The notes under the pieces are model-generated. The model did not search any database. It had not been told where the DNA came from and saw only the letters and a program-made list of their open reading frames with translations. Of a stretch of 64,000 nucleotides of DNA, positions 29,201 to 37,460 are shown in pieces (positions within the stretch are counted from its first letter, which is position 1; every line of letters starts with the position of its first letter). The stretch comes from Faecalibacterium sp. UBA1819 (GTDB lineage: Bacteria > Bacillota > Clostridia > Oscillospirales > Ruminococcaceae): the NCBI GenBank assembly GCA_002315015.1, contig DCEX01000029.1, forward strand, positions 114,665 to 178,664, written 5' to 3'. A program made the translations under genes and the position numbers.

Positions 29201-29571
29201 TTGAGCGCGTCTGCCGCCAAACGGCAAAAACCCGTGCTGCGGCGGTGGCGGCGATACGTTTTCACTTCGTCGCCAAGACTTTCGAGCGCACGGCGCACCG
29301 CAACCACGCGGGCCGCATCTGTTAAAGTGCGCACGCTCACGCCGCCGAACTCGCGCAAAAGCTGCTCTGCCAGCGAGGTAAAGCTGTACACCTCGCAGTA
29401 AGCGCCCGCCGCATCGCCCAAAGCCTGATATACCATCCATTCCGCCGAGGACGAAAACTGTTCGGGAACAAGCAAAATGCTGCGCTTTGAATGCAGCGCA
29501 CGCTCTTTGATTTGCTCTAACATCAGCGCTGTTTTTCCTGTTCCCGACAAGCCGATAATCCATTCCAGCAT
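26263..29571 (-). CDS. addB: AddAB recombination helicase-nuclease, subunit AddB
   Basis: AddB is the partner of AddA, with an inactive helicase fold and a RecB-type nuclease held by an iron-sulfur cluster. The 1102-residue protein opens MLEWIIGLSGTGKTALML (Walker A-like) and LVPEQFSSSAEW. The four cluster cysteines are visible as one in YYRCRFAYFLQY and three in the C-terminal LPCEYCDYRCVC region, with the nuclease DYKTG between them. The order addB-addA is normal for Firmicutes. It starts four bases after the GNAT gene ends. Confidence 0.96.
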   Translation of the reverse strand: MLEWIIGLSGTGKTALMLEQIKERALHSKRSILLVPEQFSSSAEWMVYQALGDAAGAYCEVYSFTSLAEQLLREFGGVSVRTLTDAARVVAVRRALESLGDEVKTYRRHRRSTGFCRLAADALKELKIAGATPEALLAITQAPEEEREKMRDLGLLYAAYEQVIAKSAMDPADRLTTAAQKLGENWCAQVAVFVDNFDGFTAPQYELMRRLMHAERCVVSLCCDSLTETQEGMGLFSAVRQTAQRLRRLASGEGVSVAAPVYLTRDFRHEGAPELYAAAQLLALDGEDEESYEGEKGCVFFTPAQGVYDECKQTAARIAVLVREEGYSYRDIAVICREMPAYEAAAAYEFSLAEIPYFTDAPVTMEHTAAASFLLSALSILSSGLSSERILRLLKSDLCGFTPRQTADLEEYAYVWQLKAADWREPFVNHPDGFGAQWDDDSRAALEQLENMRQTILRPLETFLQTSKRAGAQGISRGLYLLLEAFGAPEIVGALAQELEQEGDVLRAHSAVRAWNLVVGLLDQMEELLGDDDITPSEYEELFALLLRSTDIGQVPETQDAVMFTTADRMRLNSPKVCFVLGLNEGAFPKSVGASGLLTHADRELLVQSGVQMPGAYENRTLLEKMFFYRALTAPSERLYLSCLSPESGGVPMTSALEPLVRALTPDADALTAAQKAMTPAAALDLYGMCYREDTPQTSALRKALAESKTAHEALEAMDNAAQQSAFAVKDAALMRRLLGRSVRLSPTRVEQYYRCRFAYFLQYVLKIRPRRRAELSPLESGTLIHYVLEQVFKQYGEGFAGLSEQELQEATKALVRRYVEENMPDASRRFAYLIERLERAVLRLLSYLQEEQRQSAFHPIAMEQSIGGPDGIAPLTLKTPDGVEISVVGQIDRVDVMHREGRDYVRVMDYKTGTKKFSLEDVYCGLNTQMLFYLFTLCHGEALGLHNPVAAGVLYLSGDPAPRQTTRSEAAKAPVYEVDGLILNDEVVLRGMDKEASGLFVPCTFGKDGRPRAGQKLATLEKLGKIEQHINALVVEMAEALYRGEIDAMPLKSGGKLPCEYCDYRCVCRHEDGRNEREAGAPKDVFEPTEEEKNETERGRE

Positions 29572-29575
29572 CGTG

Positions 29576-30064
29576 TCACTCCTTCAGCGTCAAGCGCATT
29601 TCATACCAGCAAACGCCGCCGTGCTGTGATTCCGACACACCTTCGCAGACAAAACCGAATTGCTTATAAAAGCCAATCAACGTTTCTTTACACGTCAGCA
29701 CCACGCCGCTTCGTTTTTCCTGCTTTGCCCGGTCAATCAAGTGGCGCATCAGCATTGAAGCATATCCTTGATGCTGATATTCCGGCACAACGTCCAAGCC
29801 AAACACCATTTGCCAAGCGCCGTTTTCGTTGTGCAAAGCTGTGTTTTCATACATTTCATCTTCCAAATGGGGCGTATCCGTCACCATGCCGTTAATAAAC
29901 CCCACGGGTGTTTCGCCGTCCCACAGCATCCAAAAATGGTCGGAAAACGCTGCAATCCGTTCGGCAATCGCCTTGGGGGAAGCCGCCTCTGCCGCCGGAA
30001 AACACACGCTTTCCACCTGTGCGGCATATTGCGCGTCCTGCGGCTGTGCCTTTCTGATTTCCAT
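29576..30064 (-). CDS. GNAT-family N-acetyltransferase
   Basis: The 162-residue single-domain GNAT carries the acetyl-CoA-binding pattern VFGLDVVPEYQHQGYASMLM (V-x-P-x-x-Q-x-x-G-x-A) followed by a helix, and ends with a typical beta-bulge strand (FGFVCEGVSESQHGG). The N-terminus (RKAQPQDAQYAAQVESVCFP) and the QHGG end resemble arylalkylamine or spermidine/polyamine-type acetyltransferases, but the substrate is unknown. GGGAGGAATG precedes the ATG. It is just upstream of addB, with no known functional link. Confidence 0.8.
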   Translation of the reverse strand: MEIRKAQPQDAQYAAQVESVCFPAAEAASPKAIAERIAAFSDHFWMLWDGETPVGFINGMVTDTPHLEDEMYENTALHNENGAWQMVFGLDVVPEYQHQGYASMLMRHLIDRAKQEKRSGVVLTCKETLIGFYKQFGFVCEGVSESQHGGVCWYEMRLTLKE

Positions 30065-30109
30065 GTTTCATTCCTCCCGCTTTCTGTGTTTCTACTTTGA
30101 TAAAACAGC

Positions 30110-30135
30110 AAAAAGGGGAATTTCTTCCCCTTTTT
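30110..30135 (-). terminator. Terminator after cysS, bidirectional
   Basis: AAAAAGGGGAA and TTCCCCTTTTT form a perfect 11 bp stem with a 4-base loop, flanked by A and T runs on both sides. It lies 35 bases past the cysS stop on the minus strand. Confidence 0.85.
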
Positions 30136-30170
30136 CTGCTTCTTTGCGCACTTTGACGCCGACTTATTTC

Positions 30171-31568
30171 TTATTTTGCGCGGCTTACTTTCGGGCCTTT
30201 GGGTGTATCCTCCACCACAAAGCCTTTTTCGGTCAGTTCGGCGCGGATTTCATCGGCACGCGCCCAGTTTTTCTCTTTTTTGGCCTGTGCGCGCTCTTCC
30301 ACAAGCGCCATAATGTCGGCGGGAATTTCCTCTTTTTTGCGCTGATACACGATGCCCAGCACACCTGTCAGCTCGTCAAAGGTTTTTGCCGCTTCTTGCA
30401 AAGCCTCGGCAGATGCTTCGGCGGAAAGCGTGTTGATTTCACGCACAAAGTCAAACACTGCTGCAAGCGCCGCCGGGGTGTTGAGGTCGTCATCCATCGC
30501 CTGGCAGAATTTTTGCCGTGCCGCGGCCGCCTTTTCCTTCAGCGTTTCATCACTGCCCTGTGCGTTTTCCAGCGCAAAGTCGAGATTATTGCGGCAGGTA
30601 TAAAGGCGCTCCAAGCTTTTTTGGCAGTCCTCCAGCAGCTCCTGCGTATAGTTCAGCGGGCTGCGATACTGCGCCGAAAGCATAAAGTAGCGAATCGGCT
30701 CATAGCCGTACACCTGTGCCAGCTCACGCACGGTGAAAAAGTTACCTGCACTTTTCGACATTTTATGATTGTCAATGTTCAAAAAGCCGTTGTGCATCCA
30801 GTAGCGGGCAAAGGTGCAGCCATTAGCGCATTCCGACTGGGCAATCTCATTCTCATGGTGCGGGAAAATCAAATCCTCGCCGCCCGCGTGAATGTCGATC
30901 GTTTCACCGAGGTGGGTGCGCGCCATGGCGCTGCATTCAATGTGCCAGCCCGGACGGCCTTTTCCATAGGGGCTGTCCCAGTACGGCTCACCCTCTTTGG
31001 CGGCTTTCCACACGGCAAAGTCGGCTTCGTCCTCTTTCAAATCCTGTGCCATCTGGTGGCGCAGCTCGCGGTTGCCCGACTCCAATTCTTCCAAATTCAA
31101 GTGGCTCAGCTTGCCATAGTTTTTGTCAGCTTTCACGCGGAAATAAACGTCGCCGTTTTTCGCCACATAGCCATAGCCCTTGTCCAAAATATCTTTCACA
31201 ATGGACAAAATCTGCTCGATGTGTTCGGTTGCGCGCGGACGCACGGTAGGCGCAAGCACATTGAGTCCTTCGCAGTCGGTGATGTACTCCGCTTCATATT
31301 TACGGGCGATATCCTGCATGGATACGCCTTCCTCGGCGGCACGCTTAATCAGCTTGTCGTCAATGTCGGTAATATTGGAAACAAATTTCACATTGTTTCC
31401 GGTATACGTCAAATAGCGGCGCAACGTGTCAAAAATAATGACCGGACGCGCATTGCCGATGTGAATCAAATTGTAGACCGTCGGGCCGCAGACATAAATG
31501 CGGTACTCGCCCTCATGCAGCGGCGTCAGTTCTTCCTTTTGACGTGTCATTGTGTTGAAAATTTTCAT
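30171..31568 (-). CDS. cysS: Cysteinyl-tRNA synthetase
   Basis: The 465-residue class I synthetase has the zinc/active site CGPTVYNLIHIGNARP near residue 28, the second zinc ligands around CSAMARTHLGETIDIHAGG and HHENEIAQSE, and KMSKSAGNFFTV near residue 270. All expected motifs and the normal length are present. AAGGAAGGGG precedes the ATG. There is no space for a T-box between it and the PLP enzyme 68 bases upstream. Confidence 0.97.
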   Translation of the reverse strand: MKIFNTMTRQKEELTPLHEGEYRIYVCGPTVYNLIHIGNARPVIIFDTLRRYLTYTGNNVKFVSNITDIDDKLIKRAAEEGVSMQDIARKYEAEYITDCEGLNVLAPTVRPRATEHIEQILSIVKDILDKGYGYVAKNGDVYFRVKADKNYGKLSHLNLEELESGNRELRHQMAQDLKEDEADFAVWKAAKEGEPYWDSPYGKGRPGWHIECSAMARTHLGETIDIHAGGEDLIFPHHENEIAQSECANGCTFARYWMHNGFLNIDNHKMSKSAGNFFTVRELAQVYGYEPIRYFMLSAQYRSPLNYTQELLEDCQKSLERLYTCRNNLDFALENAQGSDETLKEKAAAARQKFCQAMDDDLNTPAALAAVFDFVREINTLSAEASAEALQEAAKTFDELTGVLGIVYQRKKEEIPADIMALVEERAQAKKEKNWARADEIRAELTEKGFVVEDTPKGPKVSRAK

Positions 31569-31636
31569 AAAAAGCCCCTTCCTTGGCGTGACTTCTTGTT
31601 TTTGCCGTGTTTTGCGGCAAAAGCCGCTTTGCTCTC

Positions 31637-32905
31637 TTATTCAACCTCCAGCATCCGCTGTGCGCCCAAAAGCACGCCCGCGCGTGCCGCGTGGAAGTTG
31701 ATGCCGCCCTGCATGTAAACCATGTACGGCTCACGCATGGGGCCGTCGGCGGAAAGCTCAATGCTGCTTCCCAGGGTAAACGCGCCCGCCGCCATAATGA
31801 CGGGGTCGTCGTAGCCGGGCATATCCCCCGGTTCCGGTGCGGCAAAGCTGTCCACCGGGCTGCCTGCCTGCACACCGGTACACAGCGCCACCATCTTTTT
31901 GGGGTTCTGGGTAGCGACACTCGTGATAATGTCATTGCGGTCGGCCAGATAGTTCGGCGTCGCCGCGTAACCCATCTGCTCCATCAAGCACGAGGCATAC
32001 ACGCTTGTTTTCAGCGCTTCACACACCACGCCCGGTGCGTAATAAAGCCCCAAAAACAGCTCTCGCAGCACGTTTAAGGTACAGCCGATTTCACCGCCAA
32101 CACCCGGCGCAGTCAAACGGTGGGCGCAAAGCTCCACCAAATCGGCACGGCCGCAAATGTAACCGCCTGTCGGCGCAATGCCGCCGCCCGGGTTTTTAAT
32201 CAGACTGCCCGCCATCAGGTCGGCGCCCACCTGCACCGGCTCTTTCATCTGCGTAAACTCGCCATAGCAGTTGTCCACCATCACAATGATATCAGGGTTT
32301 GCGCGGCGTGCCGCCTGTGCGATGGCGGCAATCTCATCCAGCCCCAGCGCATCGCGGGAAGAATAACCGCGGCTGCGCTGAATGTAGCACATTTTAGCCC
32401 CGGCACAGCGGCGCTCAATTTCTTCTAAATCCGGCTTGCCGTCTTTGAGCGGCGCTTCGTCGTACACAACGCCCCACTCCCTCAAGCTGCCGTAACCACT
32501 TTTTTCTCCAATGCCAATCACACCCAAGAGCGTGTCATAAGGCCGTCCCACTGCCGATACCATGCGGTCGCCGGGGCGAAGCACGCCGAACAGCGCAACG
32601 CACAGGGTATGCGTACCGGACATAAAGCTTTGGCGCATCAGCGCCGCCTCGGCGCCCATCACGCGGGCAAAGACTTCTTCCAGCTTGTCGCGTCCCGGGT
32701 CGGTATTGCCGTAACCGGTGGAACCGACAAGGTGCTGAGCGCCTACACCGCAGTCAGTAAAAGCGCGCAGCATTTTCAGCTGGTTATACTCCTTAATGCG
32801 TTCCAACCGCGCAAACGGTTCGGCGCACAGTTCCATAGCACGCTTGTCCCATTCCAGCAGTTCGGGCGAAAGAGAAAAAAATTGCTCGATCACGTTTGTT
32901 GTCAC
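31637..32905 (-). CDS. Methionine gamma-lyase family PLP protein (YnbB type)
   Basis: The 422-residue fold-type I pyridoxal-phosphate protein belongs to the YnbB family, often named aluminium resistance protein. It shows VGSTGYGNTDPGRDKLEEVF, the ADLMAGSLIKNPGGGIAPTG motif with the PLP lysine, and VMVDNCYGEFTQ with the PLP-binding aspartate. Family members are related to cystathionine/methionine gamma-lyases, but their substrate is not firmly known. The start is uncertain: GTG at 32905 is poorly spaced from GGAG, and GTG at 32893 is better spaced. It lies between a GNAT gene and cysS. Confidence 0.85.
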   Translation of the reverse strand: MTTNVIEQFFSLSPELLEWDKRAMELCAEPFARLERIKEYNQLKMLRAFTDCGVGAQHLVGSTGYGNTDPGRDKLEEVFARVMGAEAALMRQSFMSGTHTLCVALFGVLRPGDRMVSAVGRPYDTLLGVIGIGEKSGYGSLREWGVVYDEAPLKDGKPDLEEIERRCAGAKMCYIQRSRGYSSRDALGLDEIAAIAQAARRANPDIIVMVDNCYGEFTQMKEPVQVGADLMAGSLIKNPGGGIAPTGGYICGRADLVELCAHRLTAPGVGGEIGCTLNVLRELFLGLYYAPGVVCEALKTSVYASCLMEQMGYAATPNYLADRNDIITSVATQNPKKMVALCTGVQAGSPVDSFAAPEPGDMPGYDDPVIMAAGAFTLGSSIELSADGPMREPYMVYMQGGINFHAARAGVLLGAQRMLEVE

Positions 32906-32926
32906 TCCGTTTTCCGGGCGCCATCC

Positions 32927-33631
32927 TTATCCGCGCCCTATTTCAAATTCCATCAACTCTTGGTCTATCTCAAAGCCGATCCGTCCATAAAATGCCGCCA
33001 GCGGCGGCTTGCAAATTAAGTAAACTTCACGCGGCGAAAGTGCGGCACACAGCGCTGTTACAAGCGCCGAAGCACAGCCCTGCCGCCGGTGTGCTTCCTG
33101 TGTGGCCACGCCGCTGAGATACGCCGCACGCTCTGTCACGGCATATGCGCCCGCCGTCGCGTAAGCTGCGCCATCGCGCTCACAGGTGTAAACCAAGGCT
33201 GCGCCGCGGTTGACACGGCGGCACACATCGGCATAGTACGCCTGTGGATCTGCGTCCAGCAGACCGCTTTGGCTCAAGCGCCAAAGGCTCGGCGCGGCAC
33301 AAAACCCTACGGGCTGCAAGCACTTTTCCACCTTGCCGTTCCATCGCATGGAAAGGCGCTTTTTGGCGCTTTCCTGCGTCTCTGCTTCTTCACACAAAAG
33401 CGTTGCCGCCCCGCTCATGCGCAGAAAGGTTTTGATTTCCTGTAAATCCGAAACCTCGCCGCACAGCAGCGCACCCGCGCCCTGAACCATCAGCACCGCC
33501 GTATCGTCCACGGCGTAGAACGCGCAGTCGGGCGCATCGCCGCCATAACACTCCCACGCGGCGGCCACGCGCACCGATAAGCACCCCGCCGCTTTGCTCC
33601 AGCGCTCCAAAAGCGGCTCATATTCTGTCAT
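32927..33631 (-). CDS. GNAT-family N-acetyltransferase
   Basis: This is a roughly 234-residue protein with a C-terminal acetyltransferase domain: YLSGVATQEAHRRQGCASAL is the acetyl-CoA motif and AFYGRIGFEID the terminal strand. The N-terminal half (to about residue 120) is a divergent region that looks like a degenerate second GNAT domain. I chose the ATG at 33629-33631; a TTG four codons earlier overlaps the murD stop and is also possible. No strong ribosome binding site is visible, so translation is probably coupled to murD. The substrate is unknown. Confidence 0.75.
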   Translation of the reverse strand: MTEYEPLLERWSKAAGCLSVRVAAAWECYGGDAPDCAFYAVDDTAVLMVQGAGALLCGEVSDLQEIKTFLRMSGAATLLCEEAETQESAKKRLSMRWNGKVEKCLQPVGFCAAPSLWRLSQSGLLDADPQAYYADVCRRVNRGAALVYTCERDGAAYATAGAYAVTERAAYLSGVATQEAHRRQGCASALVTALCAALSPREVYLICKPPLAAFYGRIGFEIDQELMEFEIGRG

Positions 33632-33639
33632 GCGCCGAA

Positions 33640-35034
33640 TCAAAGGCGCTTTACCAATTCTTTATAGTGACGGCCGCGCGCTTCAAAGTTCGGGTAGCTG
33701 TCAAAGCTGGCACATGCGGGCGACAGCGACACAATATCGCCGGGCTTCGCCGTTTCGTAGGCAAGCTGGACGGCTTGTTCCATGTCGGACGCACGCAGAA
33801 TTTGCAGCCCGGAAGATGCAAAATCCGGGTGTTCGCGCACGGCATCCTCAATTTTCTGCGCCGTCGCACCGGTTAAAATCAGCACTTTGACATGTTTCAA
33901 CAACTCCGGCGCAAGCGGTGCAAAACTGATGCCCTTATCCGAGCCGCCCGCAATGATAATCATTTTCTGGTCGAATGCACGCAGACCGGCAATGACGCGC
34001 GTCGGGCTGGTGGCGATGGAATCGTTAAACCACTGCACACCATTCAGCGTGCGCACCGGCTCAATGCGATGCTCCACCCCTTGGAAAGTGCTTGCCACAG
34101 CGTGGATGTCGGAAACGTCCACTTCCTCCCACACGGCGGCGGCAGCGGCCAGCACATTTTCCAAATTGTGTTCGCCGCGCAAAGCTACCTCGCTTTTGTG
34201 GAGAACCGGCGTTACAGTACCGCCTTTTGCCATGCACAACATGCCGTCAGCACGCAAAAACGCCCCGTTCTCCACTTCGGAAAAGCGGGTAAACCAGCAA
34301 TAACTGCCTTTCACGTCCTGCGCCATGGCGCGGGTGACTGCGTTTTCATAACCCAAAACCGCTTTATCCTGCGCCGTTTGGTACAAGAGGATATTGCGTT
34401 TTGCGTCGATATATTCCTGCATATCCTTGTGGTGGTCGAGGTGATTGGGCGTGACGTTTGTCACCACCGCAATTTCCGGCGACGTTCTCATGCTAATGAG
34501 CTGAAAGCTCGAAAGCTCCACCACGGCGATGTCGTCCTCGGCAATGGTATCCACCACCGGCAGCAGTGCGCGACCTAAGTTGCCGCCTAAATGCACGGTG
34601 CGCCCTGCCTGTTTCAGCATTTCGGCAATCAGGGTTGTTGTGGTGGTTTTTCCGTCCGAACCCGTCACCGCCACTTTGCGGCACGGACACAGCTCAAAAA
34701 ACAGTTCCATTTCGCTGGTTACTTGCGCGCCCTGCGCCTTTGCCTCTTGAAGCTCCGGGGTGAAGTATTCAAAGCCCGGTGTACGCATAATCATGTCCTG
34801 ACCGCGCAGCCCATCCAAATAGTTTTCGCCCAAAGAGAGCGTTACCCCCAGCTCTTTGAGCGTTTCGCCGTAAGGACCGAATGCCTCCAAGTTCGGCTTT
34901 TTGTCACACAAAGTGACAACCGCGCCCTTTTTGCAGAAAATTTCAATACACTCACGATGGCTTACGCCCGCGCCGATAAACGCAACACGCTTGCCTTTGA
35001 TGCCTTCATAGAACGATGTTATTTTTTGATTCAT
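33640..35034 (-). CDS. murD: UDP-N-acetylmuramoyl-L-alanine:D-glutamate ligase MurD
   Basis: MurD adds D-glutamate to the peptidoglycan precursor in the cytoplasm. The 464-residue protein has an N-terminal Rossmann domain (GKRVAFIGAGVSHRECIEIF), the ATP loop VTGSDGKTTTTTLIAEM, VTNVTPNHLDHH with the Mur ligase histidine, EHNLENVLAAAAA and the C-terminal domain (FNDSIATSPTRVIAGLRAF). The ATG follows AGAGGGA. Outside a dcw cluster, this murD stands alone with the GNAT gene that follows. Confidence 0.93.
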   Translation of the reverse strand: MNQKITSFYEGIKGKRVAFIGAGVSHRECIEIFCKKGAVVTLCDKKPNLEAFGPYGETLKELGVTLSLGENYLDGLRGQDMIMRTPGFEYFTPELQEAKAQGAQVTSEMELFFELCPCRKVAVTGSDGKTTTTTLIAEMLKQAGRTVHLGGNLGRALLPVVDTIAEDDIAVVELSSFQLISMRTSPEIAVVTNVTPNHLDHHKDMQEYIDAKRNILLYQTAQDKAVLGYENAVTRAMAQDVKGSYCWFTRFSEVENGAFLRADGMLCMAKGGTVTPVLHKSEVALRGEHNLENVLAAAAAVWEEVDVSDIHAVASTFQGVEHRIEPVRTLNGVQWFNDSIATSPTRVIAGLRAFDQKMIIIAGGSDKGISFAPLAPELLKHVKVLILTGATAQKIEDAVREHPDFASSGLQILRASDMEQAVQLAYETAKPGDIVSLSPACASFDSYPNFEARGRHYKELVKRL

Positions 35035-35072
35035 ATAAAATCCCTCTTTTATCGCATTGCAAAGCTTTTAAT

Positions 35073-35078
35073 AGTATA
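35073..35078 (-). promoter_or_regulatory. Extended -10 promoter of murD
   Basis: On the minus strand the sequence reads TGCTATACT, an extended -10 element. It lies 39 bases before the murD start. No clear -35 was found. Confidence 0.5.
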
Positions 35079-35153
35079 GCATACTCCGTTTTGTTTTAAA
35101 AGGTGAAAACGCCTTTGGATCTGAAAAAAACGCAAAAAACCTCATTTCCACGC

Positions 35154-35182
35154 TTGCCACGGCAAAGGCGGCATGTTACAAT
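35154..35182 (+). promoter_or_regulatory. Sigma-A promoter of the glutamine synthetase gene
   Basis: TTGCCA (35154-35159) and TACAAT (35177-35182) are separated by 17 bases. It lies 64 bases upstream of the chosen TTG start and inside the longer reading frame, which supports the shorter protein. Confidence 0.65.
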
Positions 35183-35246
35183 AAAACCTGCAAAAGAACG
35201 CAATCGGCACACATTTGTGTATCACAGTTTTTGGGAGGGCAACAAC

Positions 35247-37337
35247 TTGGAAAACAAGGCATTTGAACAATTCGGCAGCCATCTGTTTGACGACCGCACC
35301 ATGCGCGAGCGTCTGCCGCTGGACGTGTACGACAGTATGCGCCGCATTCGTGATGAGGGCGAGGAATGGAACCCGAAGGTCGCGGACGTTGTGGCACAGG
35401 CCATGATGAAATGGGCTGTGGAGCTTGGCGCAACGCACTACACCCACTGGTTCAGCCCCATGACGGGCATCGGCTCGGGCAAGCATGACAGCTTTATCGA
35501 CGGCGTTGACAACGGTGAGCCGATTACACGCTTTTCCGGCAAAATGCTGACAAAGGGCGAAAGCGATGCTTCCAGCTTCCCCTCCGGCGGTCTGCGTGCC
35601 ACATTTGAAGCGCGCGGCTATACTGCGTGGGACCCCACCTCCCCCGCTTTTGTGCTGGGTACCACCCTTTATATTCCCACGGCTTTCTGCGCTTACACCG
35701 GCGAAGCACTCGACCAGAAAACCCCCGTTCTGCGCAGTATGCAGGCGCTGAACAAACAAGCTCTGCGCGTGCTTCACGCTTTGGGCGAGACAGATGTTGT
35801 CAGCGTACAGCCGACCGTTGGCGCTGAGCAGGAATATTTCCTTGTGGCGAAAGAGCTGTTTGACCGCCGCCTCGATTTAAAAGTCGCGGGTCATACCCTT
35901 CTCGGCGCAAAGCCTCCGAAGGGTCAAGAGCTGGAGGACCACTACTACGGCTCCATTTCCGAGGTGGTACGCGAATTTATGCGTGAGCTGGATGAGGAGC
36001 TTTGGCGCTTGGGCGTTCCCGCCAAAACAGAACACAATGAGGTAGCCCCCTCCCAGTTTGAGCTGGCAAACGTATTTGCCACAGCCAATATTGCCTGCGA
36101 CCACAACCAGATTACCATGGAATTGATGCGCAAGGTTGCTTTGCGCCACGGCTTCGCGTGCTTGCTGCACGAAAAACCCTTTGCAGGGGTCAACGGCTCC
36201 GGCAAGCACAACAACTGGAGCATTGTGACAAACACGGGCAAAAACGTGCTGAACCCCACGGACAAACCCGAGGAAAACCTCGTGTTTCTCACCTTCCTGT
36301 GCGCCGTGCTGAAAGCCGTTGACCAATACGGCGATTTGCTGCGCCTGTCGGCCAGCTGCCCCGGCAACGAAGATCGTCTTGGCGGTAATGAAGCGCCGCC
36401 TGCCATCATCAGCGTGTTTTTGGGCAACGCACTCACGGATATGCTCAGCGATTTGGCGCATGGACAAACCCTGTGCCGCAGCACCAAAGAGGAGCTTTTG
36501 TCCGACGTAAAGAGCCTGCCGCAGCTGCGCCGCGATGATTCGGACCGCAACCGCACTTCTCCGTTTGCTTTCACCGGCAACAAGTTTGAGTTCCGCATGG
36601 TTGGTTCCAGCCAGAGCATCGGCCTTGCCAACACCATCACCAATGCCATTGTGGCAGATGTTCTGCGCGAATTTGCCGACCGCTTGGAAAAAGCCGAAGA
36701 TATGCGCGCTGCTGTTATGGAGATTATCAGCGACACTTGGAAAAACCATGGCCGCATTATCTTTAACGGCAACAACTATTCCGACGAATGGCGCGTGGAA
36801 GCGGAGCGCCGCGGCTTGCCCAACATCCGAGGCATGGTAGATGCAGCCGACAGCTATATTGCTCCGCGCAATGTAGCCATGTTTGAGCGCATGGGCGTGT
36901 TCAGTGCTTCGGAGTGCCATTCGCGTTACGAAATCACGCTGGAAACCTACGCCAAAAATATCCATATCGACGCTTCTACCATGCTGGAAATGGTCAGCCG
37001 CAGCATTCTGCCTGCCAGCTATGAATATTTGAGCCGCGTGGGAAAATCCGAGTATTACGCCGAGAAAAACGGCTTTGCATGTGCGAGCGCGAAGGCCGCT
37101 GTGCAAAAGCTGTGTGTCAGCATTGACGTTGCCGCCGGCGCAACCGAGGCACTGCGCCGTGAGCTGGAGCGCATTGACCGCACGGTCATGAGCGATAAAC
37201 AGCGCGCCGAGGCCTGCCGCCGTTTGGCAGAAAACGAAATGCGCGCTGTTCGTGAAGCCGCCGACAGCTTGGAGATGCAAATTCCCCAAACCTATTGGCC
37301 CATTCCCGATTACAGCACCCTGCTGTTTGACCTGTAA
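35247..37337 (+). CDS. glnN: Type III glutamine synthetase
   Basis: GSIII ligates ammonia to glutamate; it is a dodecameric enzyme distinct from GlnA, common in Bacteroidetes, cyanobacteria and Clostridia. The 696-residue protein shows THWFSPMTGIGSGKHDSF, QPTVGAEQEYFLV, GVPAKTEHNEVAPSQFELA, GVNGSGKHNNWSI and FRMVGSSQSIGLANTITNA, all typical of GSIII catalytic regions. The frame can extend to 35103, but GGGAGGG lies 7 bases before the TTG at 35247-35249, and a promoter lies inside the extension. A strong terminator follows at 37386-37419. Confidence 0.93.
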   Translation: MENKAFEQFGSHLFDDRTMRERLPLDVYDSMRRIRDEGEEWNPKVADVVAQAMMKWAVELGATHYTHWFSPMTGIGSGKHDSFIDGVDNGEPITRFSGKMLTKGESDASSFPSGGLRATFEARGYTAWDPTSPAFVLGTTLYIPTAFCAYTGEALDQKTPVLRSMQALNKQALRVLHALGETDVVSVQPTVGAEQEYFLVAKELFDRRLDLKVAGHTLLGAKPPKGQELEDHYYGSISEVVREFMRELDEELWRLGVPAKTEHNEVAPSQFELANVFATANIACDHNQITMELMRKVALRHGFACLLHEKPFAGVNGSGKHNNWSIVTNTGKNVLNPTDKPEENLVFLTFLCAVLKAVDQYGDLLRLSASCPGNEDRLGGNEAPPAIISVFLGNALTDMLSDLAHGQTLCRSTKEELLSDVKSLPQLRRDDSDRNRTSPFAFTGNKFEFRMVGSSQSIGLANTITNAIVADVLREFADRLEKAEDMRAAVMEIISDTWKNHGRIIFNGNNYSDEWRVEAERRGLPNIRGMVDAADSYIAPRNVAMFERMGVFSASECHSRYEITLETYAKNIHIDASTMLEMVSRSILPASYEYLSRVGKSEYYAEKNGFACASAKAAVQKLCVSIDVAAGATEALRRELERIDRTVMSDKQRAEACRRLAENEMRAVREAADSLEMQIPQTYWPIPDYSTLLFDL

Positions 37338-37385
37338 GTCGTCAGGCGGTCTGCTTTTTCGGCACATACAATCCAAATCGTCCAA

Positions 37386-37419
37386 GGGAGCCGCGCACAT
37401 CTGCGCGGTTCCCTTTTTT
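37386..37419 (+). terminator. Terminator after the glutamine synthetase gene
   Basis: GGGAGCCGCGCA pairs with TGCGCGGTTCCC (one G-T wobble) around a 4-base loop and is followed by six T residues. Confidence 0.9.
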
Positions 37420-37460
37420 GCAAAATCAATTCTCTCTTTGTTTTCGGAAAGGAGCAAAAC

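Noticed and set aside
29829..31718. Long plus-strand open frame of 629 codons antisense to cysS
   Set aside because: It lies opposite a complete, motif-bearing cysS, has low-complexity His/Phe/Arg composition and no domain; it is a codon-bias shadow.
35877..37457. Long minus-strand open frame of 526 codons antisense to glutamine synthetase
   Set aside because: It mirrors the well-supported GSIII gene and has no recognisable motif or ribosome binding site.
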